The notes beneath the pieces are model-generated. The model saw only the letters and a list, made by a program, of their open reading frames with translations, was not told the DNA's origin and searched no databases. From NCBI GenBank assembly GCA_038251315.1, contig JBBSBK010000027.1, positions 1 to 35,395 on the forward strand: a stretch of 35,395 nt of DNA, read 5' to 3'. A program made the translations under genes and the position numbers. This DNA is from JBBKXP01 sp038251315 (GTDB lineage Bacteria > Pseudomonadota > Alphaproteobacteria > Rhodobacterales > Rhodobacteraceae). Shown here in pieces: positions 8,068 through 16,663 of the stretch (position 1 is its first letter; the number at the start of each line of letters is the position of its first letter).

Positions 8068-8197
8068 GTGCTGCCCTTTCGCGGAATTGCCTCCAGATAG
8101 GCACTTGGGGCGCACACGGCAACACTCACCACAGTTTGATTGTTCCGTGATCGGATTTCGACACAGGATAAGCCGACATTCGCAAAGGTCCCCCGCC

Positions 8198-9574
8198 ATG
8201 CCGATCACCCGCCGCGACTTTACCCGACTTGGCGGTGCCGCCGTTTTGGCTGGTGCGCCGTTGCCCGTCTTCGCGCAAACACCCGATCCGCTGTTTCAAG
8301 CGCAATGGACGACCATCTTCGGGACCGTGGGTGAGGCGACGCAGGCGCTGGAGTCCATCGTGCAGCGCGGCCAGCCGGACATGGCGGCGGGACAGATTTT
8401 GGGCATGCGCTTTGGGCAGTTGAGCGAGGCGCATATTTCCACCGCGCTGAGCGCACTCACCGGGGCGCGTGAGAATAACGACTGGTTTGACTGGATGCTT
8501 TGGCAGGAAAGCCATCCCGAGGTGGTGCCGCACGTCACCTATGCCGCCTTGATGACAGAGATTTTCTTGCGCATCGACCCCAATTTCGCCGACTTTCTGC
8601 GCCCCGAATACCTGACCCGCGACAAGGCCCGAATCAGGATCGAAGAAATTGCGTGGGGCGGCGTGCGCAAGGACGGTATCCCATCGCTGGACAGCCCCAA
8701 AATGATTGCCGCCAGTGCCTCCGATTATCTGGCCCCAGACGATCTGGTGTTCGGCGTGTCGATCAACGGCGACACCCGCGCCTATCCGTTGCGGATCATG
8801 GGCTGGCACGAGATGTTCAACGACGTCATCGGTGGGGTGCCGGTAGCGCTGGCCTATTGCACGCTCTGCGGGTCGGGCATCCTGTTTGAAACGCAGATCA
8901 CCGGCCGGCGCAGGCCGCTGATTTTCGGGTCGTCGGGGTTCTTGTATCGCTCCAACAAGCTGATGTTCGACCGCGAGACGAACAGCCTGTGGAACCAATT
9001 CACCGGCCAGCCGGTCATCGGGCCGCTTTACGCATCCGGAATCGTGCTGCAACAGCGTCCCGTGGTGATCGACACGTGGGCGCATTGGGCCGGGGCGCAT
9101 CCGGACAGTCAGGTGTTGTCGCTCGATACCGGGTTCCGGCGCGATTATGGGTCAGGGGTGGTTTATAACGACTACTTTGCATCCGACGATCTGATGTTCC
9201 CGGCAGTGGTCGATCAGCGGCGGTTCGGGCAGAAATCCTATGTTTTCGGCATCCGGCAGTTCGGCGGGGCCAAGGCATGGCCGCTGACCGCCTTTGCCGG
9301 GCATCCGGTGATCAACGACGCTATCGGCGACACCCCTTTGGTCCTGATCGGCGATCCGCAAACCCGCAGCGCCCGCGCCTTTGAACGGGGTGGCCTGACA
9401 TTTCAAACCACCGCAGCAGGATTTCAGGGGTCTGACGGACAGGTATGGTCAGTCACCGAAGAGGCGTTGATCGCCCCGGACGGCACCCGCTTGCCACGGG
9501 TGGCCGGGCATGTGGCCTATTGGTTCGCTTGGGATGGCTATGTCGGCGCGGCCTCCGAAATCTATGGGCAATAG
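8198..9574 (+). CDS. Exported DUF3179 domain protein
   Basis: A 458-aa secreted protein. It begins with a twin-arginine-type leader (ITRRDFTRLGGAAVLAG, residues 3-19, cleavage near AQT), so it probably crosses the membrane folded. The DUF3179 core is clear: NGDTRAYPLRIMGWHE followed by AYCTLCGSGILFE, with the conserved Cys pair of CTLC, then FGSSGFLYRSNKLMFDRETNSLWNQ split over the next 40 residues. The biochemical role of this family is not known to me; the CxxC and Tat signal hint at a cofactor or metal. The start at 8198 is chosen over the open frame reaching 8066 because it has a purine-rich RBS (gcaaagg) and begins exactly at the Tat leader. It is divergent from rnd and appears monocistronic. 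Confidence 0.85.
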   Translation: MPITRRDFTRLGGAAVLAGAPLPVFAQTPDPLFQAQWTTIFGTVGEATQALESIVQRGQPDMAAGQILGMRFGQLSEAHISTALSALTGARENNDWFDWMLWQESHPEVVPHVTYAALMTEIFLRIDPNFADFLRPEYLTRDKARIRIEEIAWGGVRKDGIPSLDSPKMIAASASDYLAPDDLVFGVSINGDTRAYPLRIMGWHEMFNDVIGGVPVALAYCTLCGSGILFETQITGRRRPLIFGSSGFLYRSNKLMFDRETNSLWNQFTGQPVIGPLYASGIVLQQRPVVIDTWAHWAGAHPDSQVLSLDTGFRRDYGSGVVYNDYFASDDLMFPAVVDQRRFGQKSYVFGIRQFGGAKAWPLTAFAGHPVINDAIGDTPLVLIGDPQTRSARAFERGGLTFQTTAAGFQGSDGQVWSVTEEALIAPDGTRLPRVAGHVAYWFAWDGYVGAASEIYGQ

Positions 9575-9625
9575 GCCGACAACCTTTTGCGTATTGCCCT
9601 GTATTCAGGCAAAACCTAAAACGTG

Positions 9626-10285
9626 TCAGAAGCTGAAGGCGACGCCGACGTTCACCGCATTGGTGATGATGTTGGTGGAAAGTGTCCCGCCGTTGGCCAG
9701 CGACGCGTCGTTCACCGAATAGGTCCCTTGATATTCGCCGAATACTGACCAGCGGTCGTTGATCGCATAGGACGCCCCGGCGATCCACCGCACGGCGGGG
9801 CCGGTCAATTGATATTCAAAAGTGCGCCCGCCAGCGGACTCAACCTCGACATGCGGCACGGCGATACCGATGCCGCCGCCCGCGTAGGGGGTGATGTTGC
9901 CCCAGCGGTCGGGCCAGCGATAGATCGCGTTTGCGGTCAGGATGTTCAGACCGTCGGTAAATTCCAACCTGTCAAAGCCATTATTGTCCAGCGTTTCCTG
10001 ATCAGCATAAACCTTGTCATGTGTCAGTTCGACCCCGAACCCGAGGTTCTCGGTGCGCCACCAGGTTGCACGAACCCCGGCATAGGGCGGAGCCTCGAAC
10101 GAATTGCCTTCCCAACCGGCCGTAAAGTCCAGCGTCGGATTGACCGCATTGCCCGGATCGGTGCCGTCGACCCGGCTGTGCGGGCTTTCCTGCGCGCCCA
10201 GATAAAAGCTCAACTCGACCTCGGCCGCGGCCATCATGGGCGTGGCGGTCAGAGCAACGGCGGCAATCGCGGAGCGCAGCAACAT
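9626..10285 (-). CDS. Outer-membrane beta-barrel protein, possible LpxQ-like lipid A oxidase
   Basis: A 219-aa protein with a signal peptide (MLLRSAIAAVALTATPMMAAA) and a small barrel that ends in an aromatic strand, VNVGVAFSF, the usual outer-membrane insertion signal. Alternating hydrophobic strands such as ITPYAGGGIGIAV and WSVFGEYQGTYSV fit an 8-stranded OmpX/OmpW-type fold. The N-terminal segment (ELSFYLGAQESPHSRVDGTDPG, residues 23-44) resembles proteins annotated as lipid A oxidase (LpxQ), which oxidise the proximal glucosamine of lipid A to 2-aminogluconate in Rhizobium. That assignment is from memory of the motif and is tentative; a plain porin-like barrel is the alternative. It converges on the DUF3179 gene with 51 nt between. 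Confidence 0.6.
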   Translation of the reverse strand: MLLRSAIAAVALTATPMMAAAEVELSFYLGAQESPHSRVDGTDPGNAVNPTLDFTAGWEGNSFEAPPYAGVRATWWRTENLGFGVELTHDKVYADQETLDNNGFDRLEFTDGLNILTANAIYRWPDRWGNITPYAGGGIGIAVPHVEVESAGGRTFEYQLTGPAVRWIAGASYAINDRWSVFGEYQGTYSVNDASLANGGTLSTNIITNAVNVGVAFSF

Positions 10286-10575
10286 CTGGGTGGGGCCTTT
10301 GACACAATCTGCAGACTTTCCCGATATATAGGCCGCGGCGCCCGAACCGGCAAGGTCAAGGTTGGCATTTGCGATGCGCGGCGGTCACAAGGTGATGATC
10401 CGCCGATCCGACGATTTGCAACGATGTCGCCGCAAACCCGCCCCCTGCGCCTTATTGTCCGCTGGACGGGGGCGGCATTGATGGCTAAACACCCCGCAAA
10501 CAGGTGGCGGACAACCGCTACCGACCCTTATCGTGCAGGCCATCCGGCCCGCAAAGCTATCGGAGATGCACGCCC
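10286..10575. promoter_or_regulatory. Divergent control region of the barrel gene and petABC
   Basis: A 290-nt gap with genes diverging on both sides. For the minus-strand barrel gene there is a reasonable promoter: TTGCCG (complement of 10348-10353), 17-nt spacer, TATATA (complement of 10325-10330). For petA the only clear signal is a GGAG at 10562-10565 about 10 nt before the ATG; I could not pick a convincing -35/-10 pair in the GC-rich stretch 10400-10560. No terminator-like hairpin was seen. Confidence 0.4.
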
Positions 10576-11163
10576 ATGTCACACACCGACGATCATCCGG
10601 GCACCCGCCGCGACTTTATCTACTACGCCACCGCCGGGACGGGTGCCGTGGTGGCCGGGGCCGCCGTGTGGCCACTGGTCAACCAGATGAACCCATCCGC
10701 CGACGTGCTGGCGCTGTCATCGATCCGCGTCGATGTGTCGGGCGTGGCCGAGGGAACGCAGTTGACCGTTCTGTGGCAGGGTAAACCGATATTTATCCGC
10801 TACCGCACTTCCGAAGAGATTGCCGCAGCCAAGGCTGTCGATCTGGCCGATCTGGTCGACCCAATCGCCGAAAACGCCAACCTTGCGGGCGATGCCCTGG
10901 CCACCGACGAAAACCGTGCGCTGGCACCTTTTGGCGGCTTTGTCGGTGACGAAGCAAGCGACGAATGGCTGGTGATGATCGGCATCTGCACCCACCTCGG
11001 TTGCGTTCCATTGGGCGAACAGGGCGATTTTGGCGGCTGGTTCTGCCCCTGTCACGGGTCGCACTACGATACTGCAGGGCGCATCCGCAAAGGGCCAGCC
11101 CCTCGCAATCTGGCCATCCCCCTTGTCGCTTTCGTCGACGAAACCACCATCAAGCTGGGTTAA
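10576..11163 (+). CDS. petA: Rieske iron-sulfur subunit of cytochrome bc1
   Basis: A 195-aa ubiquinol-cytochrome c reductase subunit carrying the 2Fe-2S cluster that takes the first electron from ubiquinol at the Qo site. The N-terminus has a twin-arginine-type leader/anchor (TRRDFIYYATAGTGAVVAG, 10-28), retained as a membrane helix. Box I CTHLGC (138-143) and box II CPCHGSHYD (157-165) supply ligands C138, H140, C157 and H160 and the C143-C159 disulfide. The segment between about 85 and 130 is the longer insertion typical of alphaproteobacterial Rieske proteins. I start at MSHTDDHPG, preceded by GGAG; a longer frame to 10504 lacks support. First gene of petABC, 11 nt ahead of petB. Confidence 0.96.
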   Translation: MSHTDDHPGTRRDFIYYATAGTGAVVAGAAVWPLVNQMNPSADVLALSSIRVDVSGVAEGTQLTVLWQGKPIFIRYRTSEEIAAAKAVDLADLVDPIAENANLAGDALATDENRALAPFGGFVGDEASDEWLVMIGICTHLGCVPLGEQGDFGGWFCPCHGSHYDTAGRIRKGPAPRNLAIPLVAFVDETTIKLG

Positions 11164-11174
11164 GGAGTCACCTC

Positions 11175-12518
11175 ATGGCCGGAATTCCGCATGACCATTA
11201 CGCACCGAAAACAGGTGGCGAAAAGTGGCTGCACAGCCGCCTGCCCATCGTCGGGCTGATGTATGACGCCCTGATGATCCCGACCCCCAAGAACCTCAAC
11301 TGGATGTGGATCTGGGGTATCGTGCTGACCTTTACGCTGGTGTTGCAGATCGTCACCGGCATCGTGCTGGCGATGCACTATACCCCGCACGTCGATATGG
11401 CCTTCGCGTCGGTCGAGCACATCATGCGCGACGTCAACGGCGGGCACATGCTGCGGTATTTCCATACAAATGGCGCGTCGCTGTTCTTTGTCGCCGTGTA
11501 TGCGCACATCTTTCGCGGCCTCTATTACGGGTCATACAAGACCCCGCGCGAGGTCACGTGGATCATCGGCATGTTGATTTTCCTGCTGATGATCGCAACC
11601 GGGTTTATGGGCTATGTGCTGCCGTGGGGGCAGATGTCGTTCCACGGCACCGCTGTCATCACCGGCCTGTTCGGCGCGATCCCGTTCATCGGACCAGACC
11701 TGCAAACCTGGCTCTTGGGCGCCGGGGCGGTCGGCCAGCCTGCGCTGAACCGCTTCTTCTCGCTGCACTATCTGTTGCCCTTCGTGATTGCCGGGCTGGT
11801 TCTGGTCCATATCTGGGCCTTCCACACCACCGGCAACAACAACCCGACCGGGGTCGAAGTGCGGCGCACCTCCAAGGAAGAAGCCGAAAAGGACACGCTC
11901 CCCTTCTGGCCCTATTTCGTGATCAAGGATCTGTTCGCGCTGTGCGTCATCATGGTGATCTTTATGGCCATCGTCGGGTTCATGCCCAACTATCTTGGCC
12001 ACCCCGACAACTATGTGCCTGCCAACCCGCTGGCCACGCCCGCCCACATCGTGCCCGAATGGTACTTCCTGCCGTTCTACGCGATCCTGCGTGCCTTTAC
12101 CGCCGATGTCTGGGTCGTGATGTTCGCCAACTGGGTCAGCTTTGGCATCATCGACGCCAAGTTCTTTGGTGTGCTGGCGATGTTCGGGTCGATTGCCGTG
12201 ATGGCTCTGGTGCCATGGCTTGACACTTCGTCGGTGCGGTCGGGCCGGTTCCGGCCGATGTTCAAGTGGTGGTTCGCGCTTTTGGTGATCGACTTTGTTG
12301 TGCTGATGTGGGCCGGGGCCATGCCCGCCGAGCCGCCCTATTCGACGATATCGCTGATCGGGGCCACCTATTGGTTCGCCTACTTCCTGGTCATCCTGCC
12401 GTTGCTTGGGGTGATCGAAAAGCCGATCGCACCGCCGGCGACGATTGAAGACGATTACAATGCGCACTACGCGCCGAACGTCGGTGGGACCAAAACCATC
12501 GTCAATCCGGCCGAGTGA
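11175..12518 (+). CDS. petB: Cytochrome b subunit of cytochrome bc1
   Basis: A 447-aa integral membrane protein with eight predicted helices, binding hemes bL and bH and forming the Qo and Qi sites. Heme ligands H97, H111, H198 and H212 fall at exactly the R. capsulatus positions. The Qo PEWY motif lies in IVPEWYFLPFY. Gly158, known for its role at the Qo site, is present, but residue 157 is His (MSFHGTAV) where the R. capsulatus/R. sphaeroides enzymes have Trp. The start at 11175 is fixed by an ideal AAGGAG (11162-11167); the frame is open back to 10965 only because it shadows petA. petC follows after 17 nt. Confidence 0.97.
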   Translation: MAGIPHDHYAPKTGGEKWLHSRLPIVGLMYDALMIPTPKNLNWMWIWGIVLTFTLVLQIVTGIVLAMHYTPHVDMAFASVEHIMRDVNGGHMLRYFHTNGASLFFVAVYAHIFRGLYYGSYKTPREVTWIIGMLIFLLMIATGFMGYVLPWGQMSFHGTAVITGLFGAIPFIGPDLQTWLLGAGAVGQPALNRFFSLHYLLPFVIAGLVLVHIWAFHTTGNNNPTGVEVRRTSKEEAEKDTLPFWPYFVIKDLFALCVIMVIFMAIVGFMPNYLGHPDNYVPANPLATPAHIVPEWYFLPFYAILRAFTADVWVVMFANWVSFGIIDAKFFGVLAMFGSIAVMALVPWLDTSSVRSGRFRPMFKWWFALLVIDFVVLMWAGAMPAEPPYSTISLIGATYWFAYFLVILPLLGVIEKPIAPPATIEDDYNAHYAPNVGGTKTIVNPAE

Positions 12519-12535
12519 CGAAAGGACCGCAAGAC

Positions 12536-13381
12536 ATGATCCGCACTCTCACCCTGTCCGTCGCGTTGGCACTGGGCCTAGCCGCCCCCGTCCTTGCCGA
12601 GGTCGAGACTGAAATTCACGATTTCGATTTCAGCTTTGAAGGGCCTTTCGGCAGCTATGACCAGATGCAACTGCAGCGCGGTCTGCAGATCTTCACAGAG
12701 GTCTGTTCGTCTTGCCACGGTCTGTCGCGCGTCCGTATCGGCACCCTGCACGACGAAGGCGGTCCCGGCCTGCCTGAAGATCAGACGCTGGCTTACGCCG
12801 ATCAGCTTGAAGTGTTCGACCCGGCCCTTGCCGACGGCGCGGGCGATTATCGCCCCGCCACGCCTGCTGACAAATTCCCCGGCGGTTCGATGGCCAACGC
12901 CCCCGACCTGTCGCTGATGGCCAAGGCGCGCGCGGGCTTTCACGGCCCCTATGGGTCGGGCATCAACCAGTTGCTCAAGGGCATCGGCGGCGCCGAATAC
13001 ATCGCTTCGCTCCTGAACGGCTATGAAGAGATTCCTGCCTGCGCCCCCGAAGATTTCGAAGGCTATTACAACGTCGCCTTTGCCAACGGCGGTTTCCCCG
13101 AAACCTGCAAGGACGAAAATGGGCACCACACCGTTCCGGGCAGCTGGATTGCGATGCCACAGCCGCTCTATGGCGATGACGTGGTGTTCGAGCCGGAGCA
13201 TGACACGGCGCTGGAAAGCGAAGCCCAGGACGTCGCGGCGTTTCTGATGTGGACGGCCGAACCCAAGATGACAGCCCGCAAGACGGCTGGTCTGACCGGG
13301 GTCATCATCCTGTCGATCCTGTCGGTGCTGCTTTACCTGACCAACAAGCGCCTTTGGGCACCCCACAAGCGCAAGCGCTAA
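12536..13381 (+). CDS. petC: Cytochrome c1 subunit of cytochrome bc1
   Basis: A 281-aa periplasmic membrane-anchored c-type cytochrome that passes electrons from the Rieske protein to soluble or membrane cytochrome c. It has a signal peptide (cleavage after VLA, near residue 21), the heme-binding CSSCH (57-61), an axial-Met segment WIAMPQP (M207) and a C-terminal anchor helix (about 253-272). Cys169 and Cys191 match the disulfide loop of Rhodobacter c1. The ATG at 12536 is preferred over the GTG at 12515 because AAAGGA precedes it by 9-10 nt and the signal peptide starts there. An intrinsic terminator follows. Confidence 0.96.
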   Translation: MIRTLTLSVALALGLAAPVLAEVETEIHDFDFSFEGPFGSYDQMQLQRGLQIFTEVCSSCHGLSRVRIGTLHDEGGPGLPEDQTLAYADQLEVFDPALADGAGDYRPATPADKFPGGSMANAPDLSLMAKARAGFHGPYGSGINQLLKGIGGAEYIASLLNGYEEIPACAPEDFEGYYNVAFANGGFPETCKDENGHHTVPGSWIAMPQPLYGDDVVFEPEHDTALESEAQDVAAFLMWTAEPKMTARKTAGLTGVIILSILSVLLYLTNKRLWAPHKRKR

Positions 13382-13401
13382 CCACTTCCTCGAATGCGCT
13401 A

Positions 13402-13429
13402 AGGCCCGTCTGAAATGGCGGGCCTTTTT
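13402..13429 (+). terminator. Intrinsic terminator of petABC
   Basis: A perfect 7-bp GC-rich stem, AGGCCCG (13402-13408) with CGGGCCT (13419-13425), a 10-nt loop and a run of five T (13425-13429). It lies 20 nt after the petC stop and 5 nt before the end of the convergent thiQ gene. Confidence 0.9.
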
Positions 13430-13433
13430 GATT

Positions 13434-14117
13434 TTACCCCAGATAGTCTCGAAGAGCCTTGGACGGGTTGGCGAACAGTTCTGTGGTATCCGTGGGTGCA
13501 GTTGCCACCCCCTCTGCGACCAGCACGACCCAGTCGGCCACACGTCGCGCATCGTTGGGGTCATGGGTCACCAGAAGAACCGTCCGTCCGTGCAATCGGT
13601 CGCGCACAAGGTCCAGCATTTCCGCCCTCAGGCCCGGCCCCAGCGCGGCGAAAGGTTCGTCAAGCAGCACCACGGGCCGATCAGCCACCAGCACCCGTGC
13701 AAGCGCTGCCCGGCTTTGCTGCCCACCGGACAGCGATCCGGGTTTGCGCGTGGCGAACCCATCGACCCCGACCTGCTGCAGAACATCGGCCACTTTCGCG
13801 CTATCGGTCTGCGTCAGCCGCAAATCAGGGCGCAGGCCCAGCCCGACGTTTTTGGCGACGGTCAGATGCGGAAATAGGTTGTTGTCCTGAAACAGCATGC
13901 TGACCGGACGCTGCCCCGGTGCCAGTCCGGTCAGGTCGGTTCCATCCCACAGCACCCGGCCCGCGACCGCCGCAAAGAACCCGGCGATGACCGAGAGCAG
14001 CGTCGACTTTCCCGCACCCGACGGGCCGATAATCGCGGTGATTCCCGGTGGCACGGCAAAATCGGCGGCCAGCCGGAAGTCGCCCTGCCGGATATCCAGC
14101 CCGTCAAGCGTCAGCAT
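13434..14117 (-). CDS. thiQ: Thiamine ABC transporter ATP-binding protein ThiQ
   Basis: A 227-aa ABC ATPase energising thiamine/TPP uptake. Motifs: Walker A GPSGAGKS (31-38), Q-loop LFQDNNLFPHLTV (75-87, a ThiQ-like sequence), signature LSGGQQSR, Walker B VVLLDEPFAALGPGLR and the switch His in VTHDP. The start MLTLDGL is chosen over the M seven codons upstream by comparison with the family; either way it overlaps the 3' end of thiP (14 nt with this start), implying translational coupling. Last gene of thiBPQ; its stop is 5 nt from the petC terminator. Confidence 0.93.
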   Translation of the reverse strand: MLTLDGLDIRQGDFRLAADFAVPPGITAIIGPSGAGKSTLLSVIAGFFAAVAGRVLWDGTDLTGLAPGQRPVSMLFQDNNLFPHLTVAKNVGLGLRPDLRLTQTDSAKVADVLQQVGVDGFATRKPGSLSGGQQSRAALARVLVADRPVVLLDEPFAALGPGLRAEMLDLVRDRLHGRTVLLVTHDPNDARRVADWVVLVAEGVATAPTDTTELFANPSKALRDYLG

Positions 14118-15612
14118 CGACGCGCCCCCCGCGATCAAAGACCCAGAACAGGGTCAAACTAAGCCCAAGCAGAAGTAACCCCGTGCCCGCAGCGGTCTCC
14201 ATCCTGTAAGCCCCCATCAGGCGATACATGACCAGCGGCAGCGTCGCCTGATCGGCATCGGCGAACAGCACGATGACCCCCAGATCGCCCATCGACAGGG
14301 CGGCGGACAGCCCGGCGGCAAACCCCAGCGGGCGGCGTATTCGGGGCAGCAGCAGCCAGCGCAACCGCGCCCAACCCTGCATGCCCAGCGTATCGGCCAA
14401 CGGCCCGAATGAGTTCTGAACCTGCGTCACCGCAGGGCCAAGGACGCGCAGGGCGAAGGGCAGCGCGAAGATCGCGTTCAGCAGCGCGGTAATGGGCAGG
14501 GCAAGGGTCGCGGGGCTGATCCAGCGATACAGGATAAGAAACAATCCGGTGCCGACGACCAGCGACGATGCGGCAAGAGGCAAGACTCCCACCACGGACA
14601 CCAGGCGCCCGCCTCGCAGGGCCAAGGCCAGCGCCATGCCCACGGCCAGCGCCGCCGAGGTCAGTGCCACCGCCAGCGATCGCAGCGTTGCGCCCCATAC
14701 CGCAGTGGGCAGGTCGATTAGCCCCGGTAGTCCGCGCCAGACGATCATCGCCAGCGGCAGCAAAAGAATTGTGGCGGCGAGTGCGATAACAATACCGTCC
14801 AGCGCCCGCGTGCCGTCCTGATCCCACCGCGCCACGGTCCGATCCAGTCCGGCCCCGAACCCTTCGGGCATCGTGACGCCCCAGGCCAGAACCGCCGCCG
14901 CGGCGCAGATCGCAAATTGCACCAAGGCCAGAAGGGCAGCTCGGCCCAGATCGAAATCGAACCGCATCGCTTGATAGATAGCCAGTTCAACCGTGGTTGC
15001 ACGGGGTCCGCCACCCATCGTCAGGGCGACAGCGAAACTGGTCAGGCAAATCAGAAAGATGACGAGGAATGACCCCGGTAGGGTCGCGCGCAGCATTGGC
15101 CATTCCAGCAACCGGCGGACCGGGGCATTCAGCGAGGCCGCCAACCGGAACCGTTCCGCCGGGATGGCCAGCCAGCCTTGCAAAAGGAACCGCGTCGCGA
15201 GCGGCAGGTTGAAAAAGACATGTGCCAAAACGACCCCCCAAAACCCGTAGATTGACACTGTTTCGACCCCCAGAGCGGCCAGTCCGGCATTGACCAAACC
15301 GCCGCGCCCGAACACCGCCAGAAGCCCCAGGATTGCCACGATCACCGGCAGAATGAATGGTGCGCCCAGCAACGTCACCAAGAGCGATCGCCCGGCGAAC
15401 CGCCGCCGCGCCAGTGCCCGCGCCACCGGGATCGCCAGCGCAACACTGACCAGTGCCGACACCAGCGCCTGCGTTACGCTGAACCGCACGGCCACCCAGT
15501 CTGCGGGATCAAGGGCAAAGGTGTCTGCCCGGCTGACCACTGCCGCCAGACTGCCGAGCAATACGCCCAGCACGACTAACGCCGCCGCCATGGCGGGCAA
15601 ATGCCGTATCAC
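14104..15612 (-). CDS. thiP: Thiamine ABC transporter permease ThiP
   Basis: A 502-aa permease with about 12 membrane helices, made of two fused BPD_transp_1 halves (about 40-235 and 300-495), the usual ThiP layout where one protein supplies both permease domains. EAA-like cytoplasmic loops that dock the ATPase are visible near RFRLAASLNAPVRRLLEWPML (split at about 155-175) and LADTLGMQGWARLRWLLLPRI (about 400-420). The listed start is GTG at 15612, 7 nt after the thiB stop; an ATG seven codons later (15591) is a real alternative because no strong RBS decides. Confidence 0.92.
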   Translation of the reverse strand: MIRHLPAMAAALVVLGVLLGSLAAVVSRADTFALDPADWVAVRFSVTQALVSALVSVALAIPVARALARRRFAGRSLLVTLLGAPFILPVIVAILGLLAVFGRGGLVNAGLAALGVETVSIYGFWGVVLAHVFFNLPLATRFLLQGWLAIPAERFRLAASLNAPVRRLLEWPMLRATLPGSFLVIFLICLTSFAVALTMGGGPRATTVELAIYQAMRFDFDLGRAALLALVQFAICAAAAVLAWGVTMPEGFGAGLDRTVARWDQDGTRALDGIVIALAATILLLPLAMIVWRGLPGLIDLPTAVWGATLRSLAVALTSAALAVGMALALALRGGRLVSVVGVLPLAASSLVVGTGLFLILYRWISPATLALPITALLNAIFALPFALRVLGPAVTQVQNSFGPLADTLGMQGWARLRWLLLPRIRRPLGFAAGLSAALSMGDLGVIVLFADADQATLPLVMYRLMGAYRMETAAGTGLLLLGLSLTLFWVFDRGGRVDADA

Positions 15613-15619
15613 AGGCAGA

Positions 15620-16606
15620 TCATTTGGCTAACGCCCCACGCCATTCCTCGACCGCCGCGTCACGCATCTCGGCGGCGTCCTCGGGCGACAAAATAAGACT
15701 CTGTTCAGGCGCGAGTTTGGCTGGAAACCCGTCTGGCAGGCCTTTTGCCAGCGCAATGACAGGGAACATCCAGTTGGTTGTCGGGATCACCGATTGTGCT
15801 GGGTCCGACACCAGATAGGCCAGAAACGCCTGTGCAAGCACCGGTTGATCCGACCCGACAAGGGCCGCTGCCACCTCGACCTGCATGTAGTGACCCTCGT
15901 CGAAGGTCCAGGCGACTTTGGTCGCATCCTGTTCGGCGATCAGGTGATAGGCGGGTGAGGTCGTGTACGACAGAACTGCATCAGCCTCGCCTGCAATGAA
16001 CAGGCCATAAGCCTCGGACCAGCCCGGCGTGACGGTGACGATGTTGTCGGCCAAGTCGCTCCAGAGGGCGGCCGCATCGTCGCCATAAACCATCTTGACC
16101 CACAGGATCAGTCCCAGACCGGGAGTCGACGACCGGGGATCCTCGATCACGACCTTGACGTCACTGTCAGCCAGTTCGCGCAGCGAGGTCGGCGCAGGAT
16201 GTCCGGCATTCCCCACAAAGGCGAAATATCCCCAGTCGTAGGGCACGAAAGTTTCGTCGTACCAGGCTACAGGCAGGTCAAACGTCCTGGTCACGCCCGA
16301 CGGGGCGAACAGGCCGGTGTCCCGCGCCGCCGCGATCAGGCTGGTGTCGAGGCCAAGGACGATATCGGCGGCCGTGCGCGCCCCCTCAAGCTGCAGTTTG
16401 GCCAGTAATGCCGCCCCGTCGCCGTGTCCGATAAACTGCACATCACAGCCGCAGGTCGCCTCGAAATCAGACTCTATCAAGGGGCCTGGCCCCCATTCCG
16501 TGACGAAACTGTCGTAGGTGTAAACTGTCAGAACAGGGGTCTGAGCAGTCGCGCCGGTGGCGAGCATACACAGTCCTGCAAGATAGATCAGATGGTTGGT
16601 TTTCAT
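15620..16606 (-). CDS. thiB: Thiamine-binding periplasmic protein ThiB
   Basis: A 328-aa solute-binding protein that captures thiamine, TMP or TPP. It has a signal peptide (MKTNHLIYLAGLCMLATGATA) and a Fe3+/thiamine-type bilobal fold; LTVYTYDSFVTEWGPGP at the mature N-terminus and the CGCDVQFIGHGDGAALLAKL segment are characteristic of ThiB. CGC could form a disulfide. The ATG at 16606 is chosen because AAAGGA lies 5-6 nt upstream; another ATG at 16612 lies inside that RBS. First gene of thiBPQ, with a TPP riboswitch in its leader. Confidence 0.94.
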   Translation of the reverse strand: MKTNHLIYLAGLCMLATGATAQTPVLTVYTYDSFVTEWGPGPLIESDFEATCGCDVQFIGHGDGAALLAKLQLEGARTAADIVLGLDTSLIAAARDTGLFAPSGVTRTFDLPVAWYDETFVPYDWGYFAFVGNAGHPAPTSLRELADSDVKVVIEDPRSSTPGLGLILWVKMVYGDDAAALWSDLADNIVTVTPGWSEAYGLFIAGEADAVLSYTTSPAYHLIAEQDATKVAWTFDEGHYMQVEVAAALVGSDQPVLAQAFLAYLVSDPAQSVIPTTNWMFPVIALAKGLPDGFPAKLAPEQSLILSPEDAAEMRDAAVEEWRGALAK

Positions 16607-16608
16607 GG

Positions 16609-16663
16609 TCATCCTTTCATGCGGCCCGATTCCAAAACGGTCGGAGGGGGGCATGGGATGATC
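16609..16663 (-). promoter_or_regulatory. Putative expression platform of the TPP riboswitch
   Basis: The leader between aptamer and thiB holds two pairing options. CCCTCCG (complement of 16642-16648) is a perfect 7-nt complement of CGGAGGG inside the conserved 3' edge of the aptamer (complement of 16674-16680), so the two structures exclude each other. TCATCC (complement of 16656-16661) is complementary to GGATGA (complement of 16609-16614), which includes the GGA of the thiB Shine-Dalgarno. A short TTTT follows the 7-bp helix. Translational control by SD masking is my preferred reading; it is inference. Confidence 0.45.

Noticed and set aside
8066..8197. N-terminal 44-residue extension of the DUF3179 protein
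   Set aside because: The extension would precede a Tat leader and overlaps the rnd start; the ATG at 8198 has a ribosome-binding site.
9575..9625. Hairpin TTGC-CTG-TATT-CAG-GCAA between the convergent DUF3179 and barrel genes as a bidirectional terminator
   Set aside because: The stem is short and bulged and no T run follows on either strand.
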